DNA from: UBA6049 sp965662345
Lineage (GTDB): Bacteria > Bacteroidota > Bacteroidia > Flavobacteriales_G > Salibacteraceae
Direction of reading: 5' to 3'
Assembly: GCA_965662345.1 (NCBI GenBank)
Contig: CBFIHE010000014.1
Location: 5,441 to 69,440, forward strand
Length of the DNA stretch: 64,000 bases
The position numbers and the translations under genes were made by a program. Below are positions 1-9,396 of this stretch, one piece after another. Position 1 is the stretch's first letter. Each line of letters begins with the position of its first letter. Below the pieces are notes generated by a model that worked only from the letters and a program-made list of their open reading frames with translations, searched no databases and was not told the origin of the DNA.

Positions 1-101
1 TAAAACAGAGTTAGTTTGAGACAGCAGTTATTGGCTCTCTTAATAACAACCTATACTAGCCCAAGACAAATACCTTACTTTTAAACCCTGAATAGCTGGT
101 T

Positions 102-679
102 ATGAAACAGCTTTTCTCAATTCTCTTCTCTTTTCTATTCTATTCATTCAACTAGCAGATGCACAATCAAATTACTTTCCGTTAGAACCTGGCAGTGAGC
201 TGGTGTATGCATACTCCTCTACATTTAACCAGGGAGATGAATCTCTTCGCGCCAAAACAGTAATACTTAGGGAGGCTAAAACCATCAACGGTAAAACGTA
301 TCAGCAATCACAAACTTCTTATTGCAGCAAGGGGAATTTTAAAGTAATAGCCACCTCATGCGCCCGAAAAGGGTCAGACGGTAGTGTTTACGTTTTGCAA
401 GACCCAAAAGCCAAGGAATTCATGATGATGAAGGCGAACCCTAAAAAGGGAGAAGTTTGGACCAAGACTTCTGATGATGGTAAAAAGCTTAAAATGACCG
501 TTATTCACACTTCTAAAAGTATTCAAACACCAACAAGCTCTTATTCTGATTGCCTGGTACTAGAAACAGTTGAAAACGGAACTACGCTCCGCAGTTACTT
601 CAAGGATAACGTGGTAATGGTGGCCATTTTTAGGGTAATGGAAGGTAAAGAGCAGCTGTTCACATACTTAGTGGAGTAG
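102..679 (+). CDS. Small secreted protein of unknown function; signal peptide disrupted by a frameshift
   Basis: I do not recognise the family; the two-strand beta pattern ending in a short C-terminal strand recalls periplasmic DUF3108-like proteins, but that is only an impression. ATG at 102 starts a typical signal peptide (MKQLFSILFSFLF) that hits TAG at 153-155. The frame that carries the mature protein (from about position 150, reading IQLADAQSNYFPLEPG) stays open to 679 but has no ATG upstream; the first formal start in it is a GTG at 203, well inside the mature protein. Joining the two frames gives a complete export signal ending in ADAQ, so one base seems to be missing around 130-152. 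Either a sequencing or assembly error or a true lesion. Mature part about 170 residues. Confidence 0.55.
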
Positions 680-728
680 CACATTCACTCTTTTTCAATT
701 CCACGGTTTATCCTGTGGGTGCGCGAAT

Positions 729-2093
729 CTACTTGCGATTCCCCTTTCCTGCAGCTTCGTAATCTGGAGGGTTAATTAGCTCATCATAGTTAACTGGGTA
801 GTTTTTCTTCAAGAAAATAGCCTTGTAAGCTGCACCCGTCATGGAATCATAATGCAATACGCCCCAGCGGTATTGAGCAATTTGAAATTGGTTTAGTCCA
901 ATAAAAAACACCACAAGCAGCCACGTTCCTATGCGCAGCATCGGCTTTGCCTTACATAAATAATGAAGAAATGCAGTCATAGAAATCGCCATGAGTGCAT
1001 AGGCATCTACCATAGGCCGCATACCATAACTGCCACCGTACCACCAGCACCACCAACTAAAGAGAATGTACATAAAAGGTAAAGTAAAGGCCAACCACGC
1101 AATACCAGACTCATGCTTGGTTTTAAGTAATTGCCAGGCTCCAACCAGCGCAAAAATCATGACGGGCGTGTAAAGCAACCACCCTTTTCTAAAGCCTATT
1201 AGACCACGAACAAAAAATGGTTCGCTCCAATAGAATCCTTCTTGCGCGTATGAATAATAAATCCAGCTACCCGTTAATTCATGCCAATACCATAGTTGCG
1301 GGAGAAGAGGTAGGGCGGAACCTAAGATTAATGCAATCATGTGAATACGCTTCATCCACAAATAATTCAACCTGAATTTGAGGCTCTTCCAAGAGTGGAC
1401 ATTCCACAAGGGTATAAGAAGAAAAAACAAGATATCTACTGGGCGAATAAGAGTAATAATACCTCCTACCAGGCCTAATAAGAAGGCATATTGCTTAAGC
1501 GGTCTATGATTCCATTTCCATAGAAGAATTAAAAAAACGATACTGAGAAAAAAGAGGTACCCATGAGCCATGTTACCTTCAACCACTTGGTAAAAGAACA
1601 GGTTTGTTCCTAAAAAAACTGCTGCCAATGCAATGGCTACTGGTACATCTGCAAACCAACGAAGTAAAAGCCACCGCAACAACCACAGTCCGGCAATGGC
1701 GTATAAAAGAGCGCCAAGAGCCAACATAAAATGGTAAATAGAAGAATACCCATTGGGCTCATAGCCAAGAGGGCCTGCTAGTGTATGAGCCGCGAAAAAG
1801 AAAGGAGACATTAAGTAAGCCACTCCCATTGTCATCTTTGGTGCACATTTTCCATCTGGATTAGTGATACACCAAATCTCTGCGTTGTATTTTTCATCTA
1901 CCAAAGAGCCAAAACCAATGCCCAAGTCTTGATAGATAAATACGGCTGGTAGGTAATTGTAGTATTGGTACATATCGTGCCTTAGCACGGTATGCTTTTT
2001 CCATAGACCCAGGTTAAATACTGTAAAAGTGGCTACCGCAGCAACTAAAAGCGCCACTACTGCAGAAACCTTGTACTTACCTAAAACATTCAC
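729..2093 (-). CDS. Multi-pass membrane glycosyltransferase, GT-C type
   Basis: A 454-residue integral membrane protein with about ten hydrophobic segments and an acidic residue in the first extracytoplasmic loop (RHDMYQYYNYLPAVF, near residue 40), the layout of GT-C enzymes that use polyprenyl-phosphate sugars (PMT/ArnT/GT39 relatives). It would act at the periplasmic face of the inner membrane, moving a sugar from a lipid carrier onto a glycan, lipid or protein. Its start overlaps by 4 nt the end of the GT2 gene at 2090-2827, whose product resembles enzymes making such lipid-linked sugars, so the pair probably works in sequence. Family-level assignment is reasonably firm; donor and acceptor are unknown. 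Confidence 0.7.
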   Translation of the reverse strand: MNVLGKYKVSAVVALLVAAVATFTVFNLGLWKKHTVLRHDMYQYYNYLPAVFIYQDLGIGFGSLVDEKYNAEIWCITNPDGKCAPKMTMGVAYLMSPFFFAAHTLAGPLGYEPNGYSSIYHFMLALGALLYAIAGLWLLRWLLLRWFADVPVAIALAAVFLGTNLFFYQVVEGNMAHGYLFFLSIVFLILLWKWNHRPLKQYAFLLGLVGGIITLIRPVDILFFLLIPLWNVHSWKSLKFRLNYLWMKRIHMIALILGSALPLLPQLWYWHELTGSWIYYSYAQEGFYWSEPFFVRGLIGFRKGWLLYTPVMIFALVGAWQLLKTKHESGIAWLAFTLPFMYILFSWWCWWYGGSYGMRPMVDAYALMAISMTAFLHYLCKAKPMLRIGTWLLVVFFIGLNQFQIAQYRWGVLHYDSMTGAAYKAIFLKKNYPVNYDELINPPDYEAAGKGNRK

Positions 2094-2827
2094 TTTTTAA
2101 AGGTTTCGGCATCAAAGAGGTTGTACTTGAGAATGCAGTAAATGGCTCTAAAGCCATCTTTCCAACCTATCTTCTTTCCTTCTGCGTACGTTCTTCCGTA
2201 ATATGAAATACCTACTTCATAGATACGAACATCTGGAATGCGTGCAATTTTTGCGGTCACCTCTGGTTCAAAACCAAAACGGTTCTCTTTGAGCACTAGC
2301 GATTTTATCATTTCTGATTTAAACACCTTGTAACAGGTCTCCATATCAGTTAGATTCAGATTGGTGAACATGTTGCTCAAGAACGTGAGAAAAGAATTCC
2401 CAATAGAGTGCCAGAAAAACAGAATTCTATGTGGATTTCCACCCATAAACCTAGACCCGTAAACTACATCAGCAAATCCATTTACAATAGGTTTAAGCAA
2501 AACGTTGTACTCCTCAGGATCATATTCTAAGTCTGCATCTTGAACTACCAAAAAGTCGCCTTGCGCTTCATCAATGGCTCGGTGAATTGCCGCACCTTTC
2601 CCCATGTTATGAGGTTGGTGATACAACTTTATATCTGCCGTTGGGTGCTCTCTAATATAGGCTTCTACTCGTGCTTTAGTGTTGTCTGTAGAAGCATCGT
2701 TTACAATAACGATTTCCTTTTGGATGTCTTTCACCAAATGCACATCTCTAACCTTGTCTAAGATTAGGTGGATAGTTTCTGCCTCATTGTAGGCTGGAAT
2801 TAATACACTTAGTTTTTGAACGCTCAT
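2090..2827 (-). CDS. Family 2 glycosyltransferase, polyprenyl-phosphate sugar synthase-like
   Basis: A GT-A fold cytoplasmic or membrane-associated glycosyltransferase of 245 residues. The nucleotide-sugar site is visible as LSVLIPAYNEAETI at the N-terminus, IVNDASTDNT, and the metal-binding DADLEYDPEE, with GSRFMGG further on, all as in DPM1/ArnC-like proteins that move a sugar from a nucleotide to a polyprenyl phosphate. No C-terminal membrane domain is present. I start it at the second methionine (MSVQKLSVL, 2827), because the 8 residues from the upstream ATG at 2851 do not resemble the family. It ends with a 4-nt overlap into the GT-C gene 729-2093, which indicates translational coupling. 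Confidence 0.8.
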   Translation of the reverse strand: MSVQKLSVLIPAYNEAETIHLILDKVRDVHLVKDIQKEIVIVNDASTDNTKARVEAYIREHPTADIKLYHQPHNMGKGAAIHRAIDEAQGDFLVVQDADLEYDPEEYNVLLKPIVNGFADVVYGSRFMGGNPHRILFFWHSIGNSFLTFLSNMFTNLNLTDMETCYKVFKSEMIKSLVLKENRFGFEPEVTAKIARIPDVRIYEVGISYYGRTYAEGKKIGWKDGFRAIYCILKYNLFDAETFKK

Positions 2828-2890
2828 GAGAAATTTTGAATCGGCTGTCAAATATAGACTTATGAACTGATGTGCCTCACTTTTAGTATC

Positions 2891-4315
2891 TCACTTCACT
2901 TTTTGGTAGAGATAAACGTTGTACCAATCTCCGTTAGGCATTCTGTGCTCAAAAGCTGCGGGAACCGAGTCTAACATGGCAAAGCTACTATTGGTGTCTA
3001 GTAGAAGTTGGGGTAGATTTCCCTCGCTAGGGCCAAAGTGGTTATCGTAAAACACCAAAGTTCCCAAAGGAAGACCTTGTTCTGGTGCGTTAGGGTTTAT
3101 CACCTTCTCTCTTGAATTTTCTGTAGTAAACGGATTCAAGTCCATCATAAAAGCAACAATAGGGTTGTAATAGACTATATAATTATGATCTAGTTCTTTT
3201 TTCTGCACTCTTTCTACAAGTTCTTGAAGTGCAACTTCTTCTACCCCCCACTTTGTAGGTATAGACAAATGGCCTGTGCCAGAAATTGCTCCTTGAAACT
3301 GCAAAAAGCCCAGGATGGCCATAATACCATAGGCTATGTATATGGTTTTTTTAGTCGGAATAAGCTGCAAAAGCTCAAAACTTGCTGCTGCAACTAATGC
3401 CCCTACCGGGATAATACCAACCATAACTCGCGTTAGCCCAGCCGAGCTACCTGTGCCCAAAAACCAAACTACACTGTGTGCCATAAAGTAGCCAATTACC
3501 GCGGTAAGGATGAGGAACCAAGTAATACTCTCGCTATGGATGGCGGTAAACCGTTTCCACTTCAAAACCAAATAAGCGATACCCGCAATGAAAAGGGTAA
3601 TGTACCACCTTCCAAAAGTTTCTTCTCTGTAGTTCCAGAAGTGAAGTAACTCTCCAGAGCCGTAAACTGGAGCAGAACCATAAGGGCTTCCGGCCCAAAC
3701 CCAGTCAAAACCGAGACCTGCAATTCCACCAATAATGGAATAAATGAGCACACCAGTTATGGTTAGGGGGAGTGCTTTGTATTGCTTCATCAAAACCAAT
3801 CCAATGATCCAAAGCGGCAAGAAAATGATGCCTTCTGTTCGTACCATTGGAATAAACGAAATTACCAAGGCGCTCCATAGCCACTTGTTGGTTGCTCCAA
3901 AATAAATGGCCAAAATAAAAACCAAACCAAATAGAGGTTCTGTAAGTCCGCTCAACCAAACAACAGGCGCTAACGTAGCTGTTAAAGCCATTAAGCCAGC
4001 TACTAGCGGGTATTTCAGCTCAAGTTTTTGTGCAGTTGAAAAAGCGAGCATTGCTGATACGAGTCCACAACACAAATTGAATACCCTTACACCCATAAAC
4101 CCAAGCTGTGCAAACGGGCTCGCCAATAACGTGAACAAAGGCTTTCCCCAATGGTCTAACAGCAGGTGCGGCTGCTCAAAGGCATATTTCGCGAAATAGT
4201 AATGCATGAAGCTATCTGCTCCACCATAACCACCTTCACTTTGAAAAGCCGCTGCAACTAAAAAAGCACCCACCCCTACAATCAGGGCCGCCATGGTAAC
4301 TCGCTGTATCCTCAT
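2891..4315 (-). CDS. Multi-pass membrane protein, probable GT-C glycosyltransferase
   Basis: 474 residues with an N-terminal membrane anchor and roughly ten further hydrophobic segments, ending in a soluble tail of about 120 residues. The first loop holds GGADSFMHYYFAKYAF, an aspartate-containing motif in the position expected for GT-C enzymes, and the sequence WLSGLTEPLF/MVRTEG in the core recalls the GT39/DUF2029-type mannosyltransferase group. It lies in the same run as elbB (14 nt upstream) and the GT2 and second GT-C genes (63 nt downstream), so it is probably one of two polyprenyl-sugar-dependent transferases in this cluster. Function beyond the superfamily is inferred from layout and neighbours. 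Confidence 0.6.
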   Translation of the reverse strand: MRIQRVTMAALIVGVGAFLVAAAFQSEGGYGGADSFMHYYFAKYAFEQPHLLLDHWGKPLFTLLASPFAQLGFMGVRVFNLCCGLVSAMLAFSTAQKLELKYPLVAGLMALTATLAPVVWLSGLTEPLFGLVFILAIYFGATNKWLWSALVISFIPMVRTEGIIFLPLWIIGLVLMKQYKALPLTITGVLIYSIIGGIAGLGFDWVWAGSPYGSAPVYGSGELLHFWNYREETFGRWYITLFIAGIAYLVLKWKRFTAIHSESITWFLILTAVIGYFMAHSVVWFLGTGSSAGLTRVMVGIIPVGALVAAASFELLQLIPTKKTIYIAYGIMAILGFLQFQGAISGTGHLSIPTKWGVEEVALQELVERVQKKELDHNYIVYYNPIVAFMMDLNPFTTENSREKVINPNAPEQGLPLGTLVFYDNHFGPSEGNLPQLLLDTNSSFAMLDSVPAAFEHRMPNGDWYNVYLYQKVK

Positions 4316-4329
4316 GAATATATACTAAC

Positions 4330-5013
4330 CTAAACCTGTTCCATGAGTTTATCTACTGCCATTTTTATGTTGTTCCTCACCTCAATAATAGAGGCTTCCA
4401 TCATGTAACATGGCGCTGAAATAATCTTTAACGAATCGTCTACCGCTATCTCTCGCACAGATTTTTCTACTGCAATAGCTCCTGTTTTCTCAATCCCTCC
4501 AGATATACCGGCAATATCGTAAGGAGATGTCTCTGCAGATGTTCCTACAGATAATGAAGCTTTGTGCACTGTTCCTTCTAAAGCTTTTGCCACAGTTGTT
4601 GGCCCCATGCAGAGTGCGGCTATGGGTTTACCTTGATCAACAATAGCTTGAATAAGTGTTGCAACATCAGCATTGATTGCACCATCGGGACCTGAAAATG
4701 CCCATTTAGTGTGGTTCTTTGCAGTGCCAAATCCGCCTGGAATGACTAATCCATCTAAGGTGGAGACATTCACTGTTTTTAAATCTTGTACATCTCCTCT
4801 AGCTATGCGAGCAGATTCTACCAGAACATTTCTGGTTTCATTCATTTCTTCACCATTTAAGTGATTTACCACATGATGCTGGTCAACATTTGGAGCCATA
4901 CATACAGCCTCCGCACCTGCTTCAGCTAAGGCCAATAAAGTAAATACCGTTTCGTGAATCTCGGAGCCGTCATATACTCCGCTGCCCGATAAAAGAACAC
5001 CTATTTTCTTCAT
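4330..5013 (-). CDS. elbB: Glyoxalase ElbB, DJ-1/PfpI family
   Basis: 227 residues, the usual length of ElbB (isoprenoid biosynthesis protein with amidotransferase-like domain). Visible marks are the N-terminal IGVLLSGSGVYDGSEI, the PNVDQHHVVNH segment, the VIPGGFGTAKN loop and the nucleophile elbow AALCMGP with Cys135. Members of this family show weak glyoxalase activity and were linked to isoprenoid metabolism in E. coli; the true substrate is not settled. The gene starts inside the last codons of pepE (4-nt ATGA overlap) and is followed after 14 nt by a membrane glycosyltransferase, so it is part of a minus-strand operon. Confidence 0.88.
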   Translation of the reverse strand: MKKIGVLLSGSGVYDGSEIHETVFTLLALAEAGAEAVCMAPNVDQHHVVNHLNGEEMNETRNVLVESARIARGDVQDLKTVNVSTLDGLVIPGGFGTAKNHTKWAFSGPDGAINADVATLIQAIVDQGKPIAALCMGPTTVAKALEGTVHKASLSVGTSAETSPYDIAGISGGIEKTGAIAVEKSVREIAVDDSLKIISAPCYMMEASIIEVRNNIKMAVDKLMEQV

Positions 5014-5738
5014 GAGTAATCATTTTCTGTATGCAATAAAAAGTTGAAATCATCCGTTGGTTCAAGCTCTTGTGGAGCACTCCCAGGAGTAAAAATTCTA
5101 GCCGATAATTCTCCGTACAAGCGAAGTTTATCGTTCTCTAAAATAAGAGCAGAACCCTCTCTTAACCCTACCACGATTTGCGGATTGTAATGATGAAATT
5201 CATTGATTCGGGTTTCGCGTGTTTCGCCCATGTGCTTACTTGTAGGGTCTGGGTCTAGATAATGCGGGTTAATATTGAAAGGTACCAATCCCATAGCTTT
5301 AAAGCTTGGCGGGTAAACAATGGGCATATCATTAGTGGTGCGCACAGAAACTCCCGTAATGTTTGACCCTGCGCTAGTTCCCATATATGGCTTACCTGCT
5401 TCTACAGCCTTTTTCAATTTGTTTATTAGACCCGTTTCATATAAGGCGTTTAACAGTACAAAGGTGTTTCCGCCTCCAGTAAAAAAGCCGTCTGCCCAAT
5501 CTATTGCATCATCAGGAGAATTGAATGTATGTACTCCCTTAAGCGTAATTCCGAGCTCATTGAATACTTCAGCAGCTTTAGCGGTATATTCATCATGACT
5601 GATGCCTCCAGGTCTTGCATAAGGTATGAAGGCAATTTTATGGCATCCTTCAAAGAATCTCGACATCTCTTGTTTGAGATAGCTCAAATAGGGCTTTCCG
5701 TGTACAGTTGATGTACTTACTATAAGCAGCTTTTTCAT
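5010..5738 (-). CDS. pepE: Dipeptidase E (peptidase S51)
   Basis: Cytoplasmic alpha-aspartyl dipeptidase of 242 residues. The serine nucleophile lies in GTSAGSN (Ser122) and the catalytic histidine in NINPHYLDP (His159), matching Ser120 and His157 of the Salmonella enzyme in spacing. FFTGGGNTF is the conserved oxyanion-side loop. It cleaves N-terminal Asp-X dipeptides during peptide turnover. It is the first gene of the minus-strand run that continues with elbB (4-nt overlap) and three glycosyltransferase genes; why these are together is not evident from function. Confidence 0.9.
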   Translation of the reverse strand: MKKLLIVSTSTVHGKPYLSYLKQEMSRFFEGCHKIAFIPYARPGGISHDEYTAKAAEVFNELGITLKGVHTFNSPDDAIDWADGFFTGGGNTFVLLNALYETGLINKLKKAVEAGKPYMGTSAGSNITGVSVRTTNDMPIVYPPSFKAMGLVPFNINPHYLDPDPTSKHMGETRETRINEFHHYNPQIVVGLREGSALILENDKLRLYGELSARIFTPGSAPQELEPTDDFNFLLHTENDYS

Positions 5739-5861
5739 ACTGCCAATTTACGAAGTGTGGATGTAATTTCAGTCTAGGAAAAGCATGAATCTATTTTTCA
5801 AACGATGATGAGGTTAAACTAATTCCGCAGGGAAAACGTTTTTACCCCAAAATCAATCAGT

Positions 5862-8156
5862 TTGTTACTGCGACTCGCTCTCATATTTATGCTCTTTTTG
5901 GGGTGTTCCCTCTCTTTTTCGCAAACCATTCAGTTATTGGGTACTATTAAAGATGCGAAAAGTGGTAGCGCTATGCCCTTCGCCACGGTTGTTGCAGATT
6001 CTACCATTGCTACTACATCAAATAATCAAGGGCAATTCAGTTTACGCATTTCAACAGGTGCACACCGAGTTACAATCGGTTTTATTGGTTATCAAACAAA
6101 GGTTATAGAAGGTTACTTTACAAGAGATACAATACTATCAATAGGTCTCAATCCAGATGTTCAGCAACTAAAAGAAGTTGTAGTAAGTGAAGAAGCTTTC
6201 TTTGGGCAAGAGGTTGTTGAGCGAACACGGATGAGTAAAATCTCGCTCTCTCCTAAAGAAATGAGCATGCTACCTACCATAGCTGGAGAAACAGATATCA
6301 TAAAAGTGGCTCAATTACTACCTGGTGTTTCAAAAGGATTTGAGGGTACGAACGACTATTTTGTACGAGGTGGAGATGCCGATCAAAACCTAGTTCTATT
6401 AGATGGAGCAACGGTTTACAATACGGGGCACTTATTTGGCTTCTTATCTGTTTTTAACCCAGATGTACTCGGAGATGTGAGTATGACGACTGGCGGTTTT
6501 ACGGCAGATCAAGGCGGTAGACTCTCCTCTATCTTAGATATTAAAACTACATCGGGTCAGGCAGATTCGGCAGAGATAGCAGGAAGTATTGGCATTATCG
6601 CATCGCGTGTAGCTTATCGCACACCTATTGTAAAAGATAAGGTTACGCTCACGTTGGGTGCCAGAAGAACCTATATAGACCAAGTACTAAGAACCCTTGA
6701 TGCAGAGGTTCAGGTTCCCTATTTCTTTTATGATGTGAATGGTAGGTTAGATTACCGCCTAAATGAAAAGCACAACTTATGGTTTAGCGCTTACTTTGGT
6801 GCGGATGTGCTGGACTTTTCAAGATTAGATGACAGTCAGAGAGGCAATAGCAGCTTCAACTCAAACTTCAACCTCACCAATAGTATTCAAAGTTTGGGAT
6901 GGAACTACCAAATAAATAGTAAAGACCGTTTGGAAACCACTCTGAGTAGAACTGATTACGCCTACCTTTTGAATACCGAGTTTGAAAATAACGGTATAGA
7001 TATTACAGGAGCCATAGAAGACCTGGCAATTCGCAGTAAATGGACACACTACTTTGAAAACAAGAGCAAACTTACTGTGGGGTTTGAAGGAATCATTCAC
7101 AGCATTCCAGAAGCAAGCCTTACCTCAACGGGGGTGATAAACGAATTTGTTCCTTCCTCTCAAAGTAGAGCTATTCAAGCGCAAGAGTATGCTGTTTTCG
7201 TTCAGTATGAGAAGGCTATAACAGATAAACTGAACGGAAGCATAGGACTAAGGCAAAGCATGGGAATTGCAGATAACCGAACGTACCTAAACGCAGAGCC
7301 TAGAGCAGCCTTGCGCTATACCTTAAATGAGACTTCTTCTTTAAAATGGAGCTATTCGCGTATGACTCAGTATCTGCATCGCGTTAGCAGTTCAGCAATA
7401 AGTTTACCTACAGATATTTGGTACTCTATAACAGACAATATTGCTCCTCAAACGGCAGATCAAATTGCATTGGGCTATACACGCTCTTTTCCTAGTTTAA
7501 GCTCATTCTTAACCGTTGAAGCGTATTACAAAAACATGAATAACCTAACCGAATATCTAGAAGGAACAAACTTGCTGCTTACGGCAGACTTTGAGTCGCA
7601 ATTGGTGCAAGGCAGGGGCGATTCTTATGGTACTGAGGTTCTGCTGCGCCATGAAGGTGGAAGGCTACAAGGTTGGGCAAGCTACACCCTTTCATGGACC
7701 AATAGAAGATTTGAACAACTGAATAATGGGAACATCTTCCCCGCTAAGTATGATAGAAGACACAGCGTAAGTTTGGTGGGGCAGTTTTCTTTAACAGACC
7801 GCTGGATATTCTCTGCCATTTGGGAGTATCTCTCTGGTGCCAGGTTTACTCCGGTTGTAGGTCAATACCTAATGGCAAACCCGGGTAACTCAGGAGTGGA
7901 GCTCATTCCTATATACACAGATCGAAATGAGGTTTCTATGTCTAGCACGCACCGCTTAGACCTTGGGCTTATCCTTAAATCTAAACCACAGGCTAAGTTT
8001 AAATCTGAGTGGCATTTTAGCGTATATAACGTGTACAACAGGGCAAACCCAACTCAGGTTATTGTTACCACTAATCCAGAGACGGGCGCCTTACAATATG
8101 TTCAATCCGGTCTGTTCGGTTTGCTTCCGAGCGTGGCTTATCATTTTAGATTTTAA
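5862..8156 (+). CDS. TonB-dependent receptor with N-terminal carboxypeptidase-like domain
   Basis: Outer-membrane active-transport receptor, 764 residues. Signal peptide to about residue 21 (ends SFSQ), then a carboxypeptidase-regulatory-like beta-sandwich (25-115, GTIKDAKSGSAMPFATV), a plug domain (about 130-235, with VRGGDADQNLVLLDG) and a 22-strand-type barrel ending in an aromatic residue (SVAYHFRF). The start is TTG at 5862: no ATG precedes it in frame and the next one (residue 10) would cut the signal peptide. Shorter than SusC proteins and not followed by SusD; instead a DUF4249 lipoprotein begins 1 nt after its stop, a common pairing in Bacteroidota. Substrate unknown. Confidence 0.9.
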   Translation: MLLRLALIFMLFLGCSLSFSQTIQLLGTIKDAKSGSAMPFATVVADSTIATTSNNQGQFSLRISTGAHRVTIGFIGYQTKVIEGYFTRDTILSIGLNPDVQQLKEVVVSEEAFFGQEVVERTRMSKISLSPKEMSMLPTIAGETDIIKVAQLLPGVSKGFEGTNDYFVRGGDADQNLVLLDGATVYNTGHLFGFLSVFNPDVLGDVSMTTGGFTADQGGRLSSILDIKTTSGQADSAEIAGSIGIIASRVAYRTPIVKDKVTLTLGARRTYIDQVLRTLDAEVQVPYFFYDVNGRLDYRLNEKHNLWFSAYFGADVLDFSRLDDSQRGNSSFNSNFNLTNSIQSLGWNYQINSKDRLETTLSRTDYAYLLNTEFENNGIDITGAIEDLAIRSKWTHYFENKSKLTVGFEGIIHSIPEASLTSTGVINEFVPSSQSRAIQAQEYAVFVQYEKAITDKLNGSIGLRQSMGIADNRTYLNAEPRAALRYTLNETSSLKWSYSRMTQYLHRVSSSAISLPTDIWYSITDNIAPQTADQIALGYTRSFPSLSSFLTVEAYYKNMNNLTEYLEGTNLLLTADFESQLVQGRGDSYGTEVLLRHEGGRLQGWASYTLSWTNRRFEQLNNGNIFPAKYDRRHSVSLVGQFSLTDRWIFSAIWEYLSGARFTPVVGQYLMANPGNSGVELIPIYTDRNEVSMSSTHRLDLGLILKSKPQAKFKSEWHFSVYNVYNRANPTQVIVTTNPETGALQYVQSGLFGLLPSVAYHFRF

Positions 8157-8157
8157 C

Positions 8158-9006
8158 ATGAAGAAAGCTGTATTCTATATTCTCTTGAGCATTGTTGCTT
8201 TTGGTTGTATACCAGAAGATTTGGAAATAACCGATATTCCTGGACCCGATGAAAAACTCGTGGTTTCTTCTAGCTTACTGCCTCAAGACACTTTAATTTT
8301 TACGCTAACCAATAGTGTGAATATCCTTGACCCGGTGCTCAATATGAGCTTAGAAAACCTCATTGCAGAGTTAGCCGTATCAAATGCAACGGTTACCATT
8401 TCTGGTGGAGGTACAACCAATAGGTTAGTGCCTATTTCTGCAGGTCTTTATACACTGCCTAGCAGCTCGTTAGAAACGAACGTAGAATATACCCTTTCTG
8501 CTACTAATTCAGAAACTGGAGAAATGGTTACCGCTAAAGCTAAAAAGCCAATACCGGTATCGTTTGATGCCGTTAGCGCAAAAGCGGTTCTTGCTATAGA
8601 TGATTCGCTAGCTCGAGTAACCTATGCTTTTCAAGACGTTGCAGGAGAACCTAATCATTATATGATTAATGTGCAGCGGATAAACCCCTCTGAATTTGAC
8701 GAACGGGATTTACTAGATGAAGAGCCATTTACTTACCTCCTAACGGATGCTGGAAAAGACGGAACGCGCATAGAAGGAGAGTTTACAGTATTTGATTTTG
8801 AAGGGTTTAACACAGGAGATACCCTCTTGCTCTCTATGGGTAATATTAGTGAAGACTATTTTGAGTTTTTAGAGGCTAGAGAAAGTGATCAAACAGGTAT
8901 AGACTTGCTGTATGAGCCATTCAATTACCCCACCAATGTGAACGGGGGTTATGGCATTTTCTCTCTACACACAGTAGACTTGAGGGTGGTGCTTGTAGAC
9001 AACTAG
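8158..9006 (+). CDS. DUF4249 family lipoprotein, partner of the TonB-dependent receptor
   Basis: 282 residues beginning at ATG 8158, one base after the receptor's stop; longer readings upstream only run through the receptor gene in another frame. The signal peptide ends in a lipobox (VAFGC, Cys17), so it should be an outer-membrane lipoprotein. After the cysteine come Ig-like beta-rich stretches (residues about 30-130: SSSLLPQDTLIFTLTNS and VSNATVTISGGG) typical of DUF4249. In Bacteroidota these sit directly downstream of small TonB-dependent receptors and are presumed surface-exposed accessory subunits, by analogy with SusD; biochemical function is unknown. The 3' end overlaps the convergent gene at 9003-9338 by 4 nt. 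Confidence 0.85.
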   Translation: MKKAVFYILLSIVAFGCIPEDLEITDIPGPDEKLVVSSSLLPQDTLIFTLTNSVNILDPVLNMSLENLIAELAVSNATVTISGGGTTNRLVPISAGLYTLPSSSLETNVEYTLSATNSETGEMVTAKAKKPIPVSFDAVSAKAVLAIDDSLARVTYAFQDVAGEPNHYMINVQRINPSEFDERDLLDEEPFTYLLTDAGKDGTRIEGEFTVFDFEGFNTGDTLLLSMGNISEDYFEFLEARESDQTGIDLLYEPFNYPTNVNGGYGIFSLHTVDLRVVLVDN

Positions 9007-9338
9007 TTATTCGTTTGACGCTCTAAACATGTAATTTCTACCATAGGACCAACCATACAGATACTTGCCATATTTTTAGCAGGAGCGAGTGACACCCATA
9101 CCTTTTCGCCTTCTACTGGAGTAGGGATATAAGTCTTCAAATTTATTGGCTCTAATCGTGTGCCGTCTTCTAAAGTAAGCACCCAAGTACACCCATCTAA
9201 TCCTGTTAAATCATTGGTGGTAATCACAACAGGATTCTCACATGAGCTTGCATATGGCGCAGGGTCATTGCCGCTTTTTTCGCATTTGTTAGATAAAAAC
9301 GTTAAAACAATAGCGGATAAGAATACAAACCTTTTCAT
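9003..9338 (-). CDS. Small cysteine-containing exported protein of unknown function
   Basis: 111 residues from ATG 9338 (the ATG six codons earlier adds IYLYL, not needed for export). A hydrophobic N-terminus (RFVFLSAIVLTFLSN) is followed by Cys19, but the residues before it (SNK) do not fit a lipobox, so a cleaved or anchored signal is as likely. The body has four more cysteines and a repeated-looking DLTGLDGC/LEDGTRLEPINL segment, suggesting a small disulfide-stabilised beta domain outside the cytoplasm. I do not recognise the family. It converges on the DUF4249 gene, sharing the last 4 nt. Confidence 0.6.
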   Translation of the reverse strand: MKRFVFLSAIVLTFLSNKCEKSGNDPAPYASSCENPVVITTNDLTGLDGCTWVLTLEDGTRLEPINLKTYIPTPVEGEKVWVSLAPAKNMASICMVGPMVEITCLERQTNN

Positions 9339-9396
9339 GAGATAAAGGTATATCAAACTAAAAAGCCCCGCTTTGTGTTATTTCTTCTCGAAAGAA

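Noticed and set aside
1..101. Possible end of a previous gene at the left edge
   Set aside because: Only 100 nt, with stops in the frames checked and no recognisable protein; nothing can be supported.
7963..8157. Extension of the DUF4249 lipoprotein upstream into the receptor gene
   Set aside because: The lipobox signal peptide begins at ATG 8158, right after the receptor's stop; the extension lies in the receptor's barrel in another frame.
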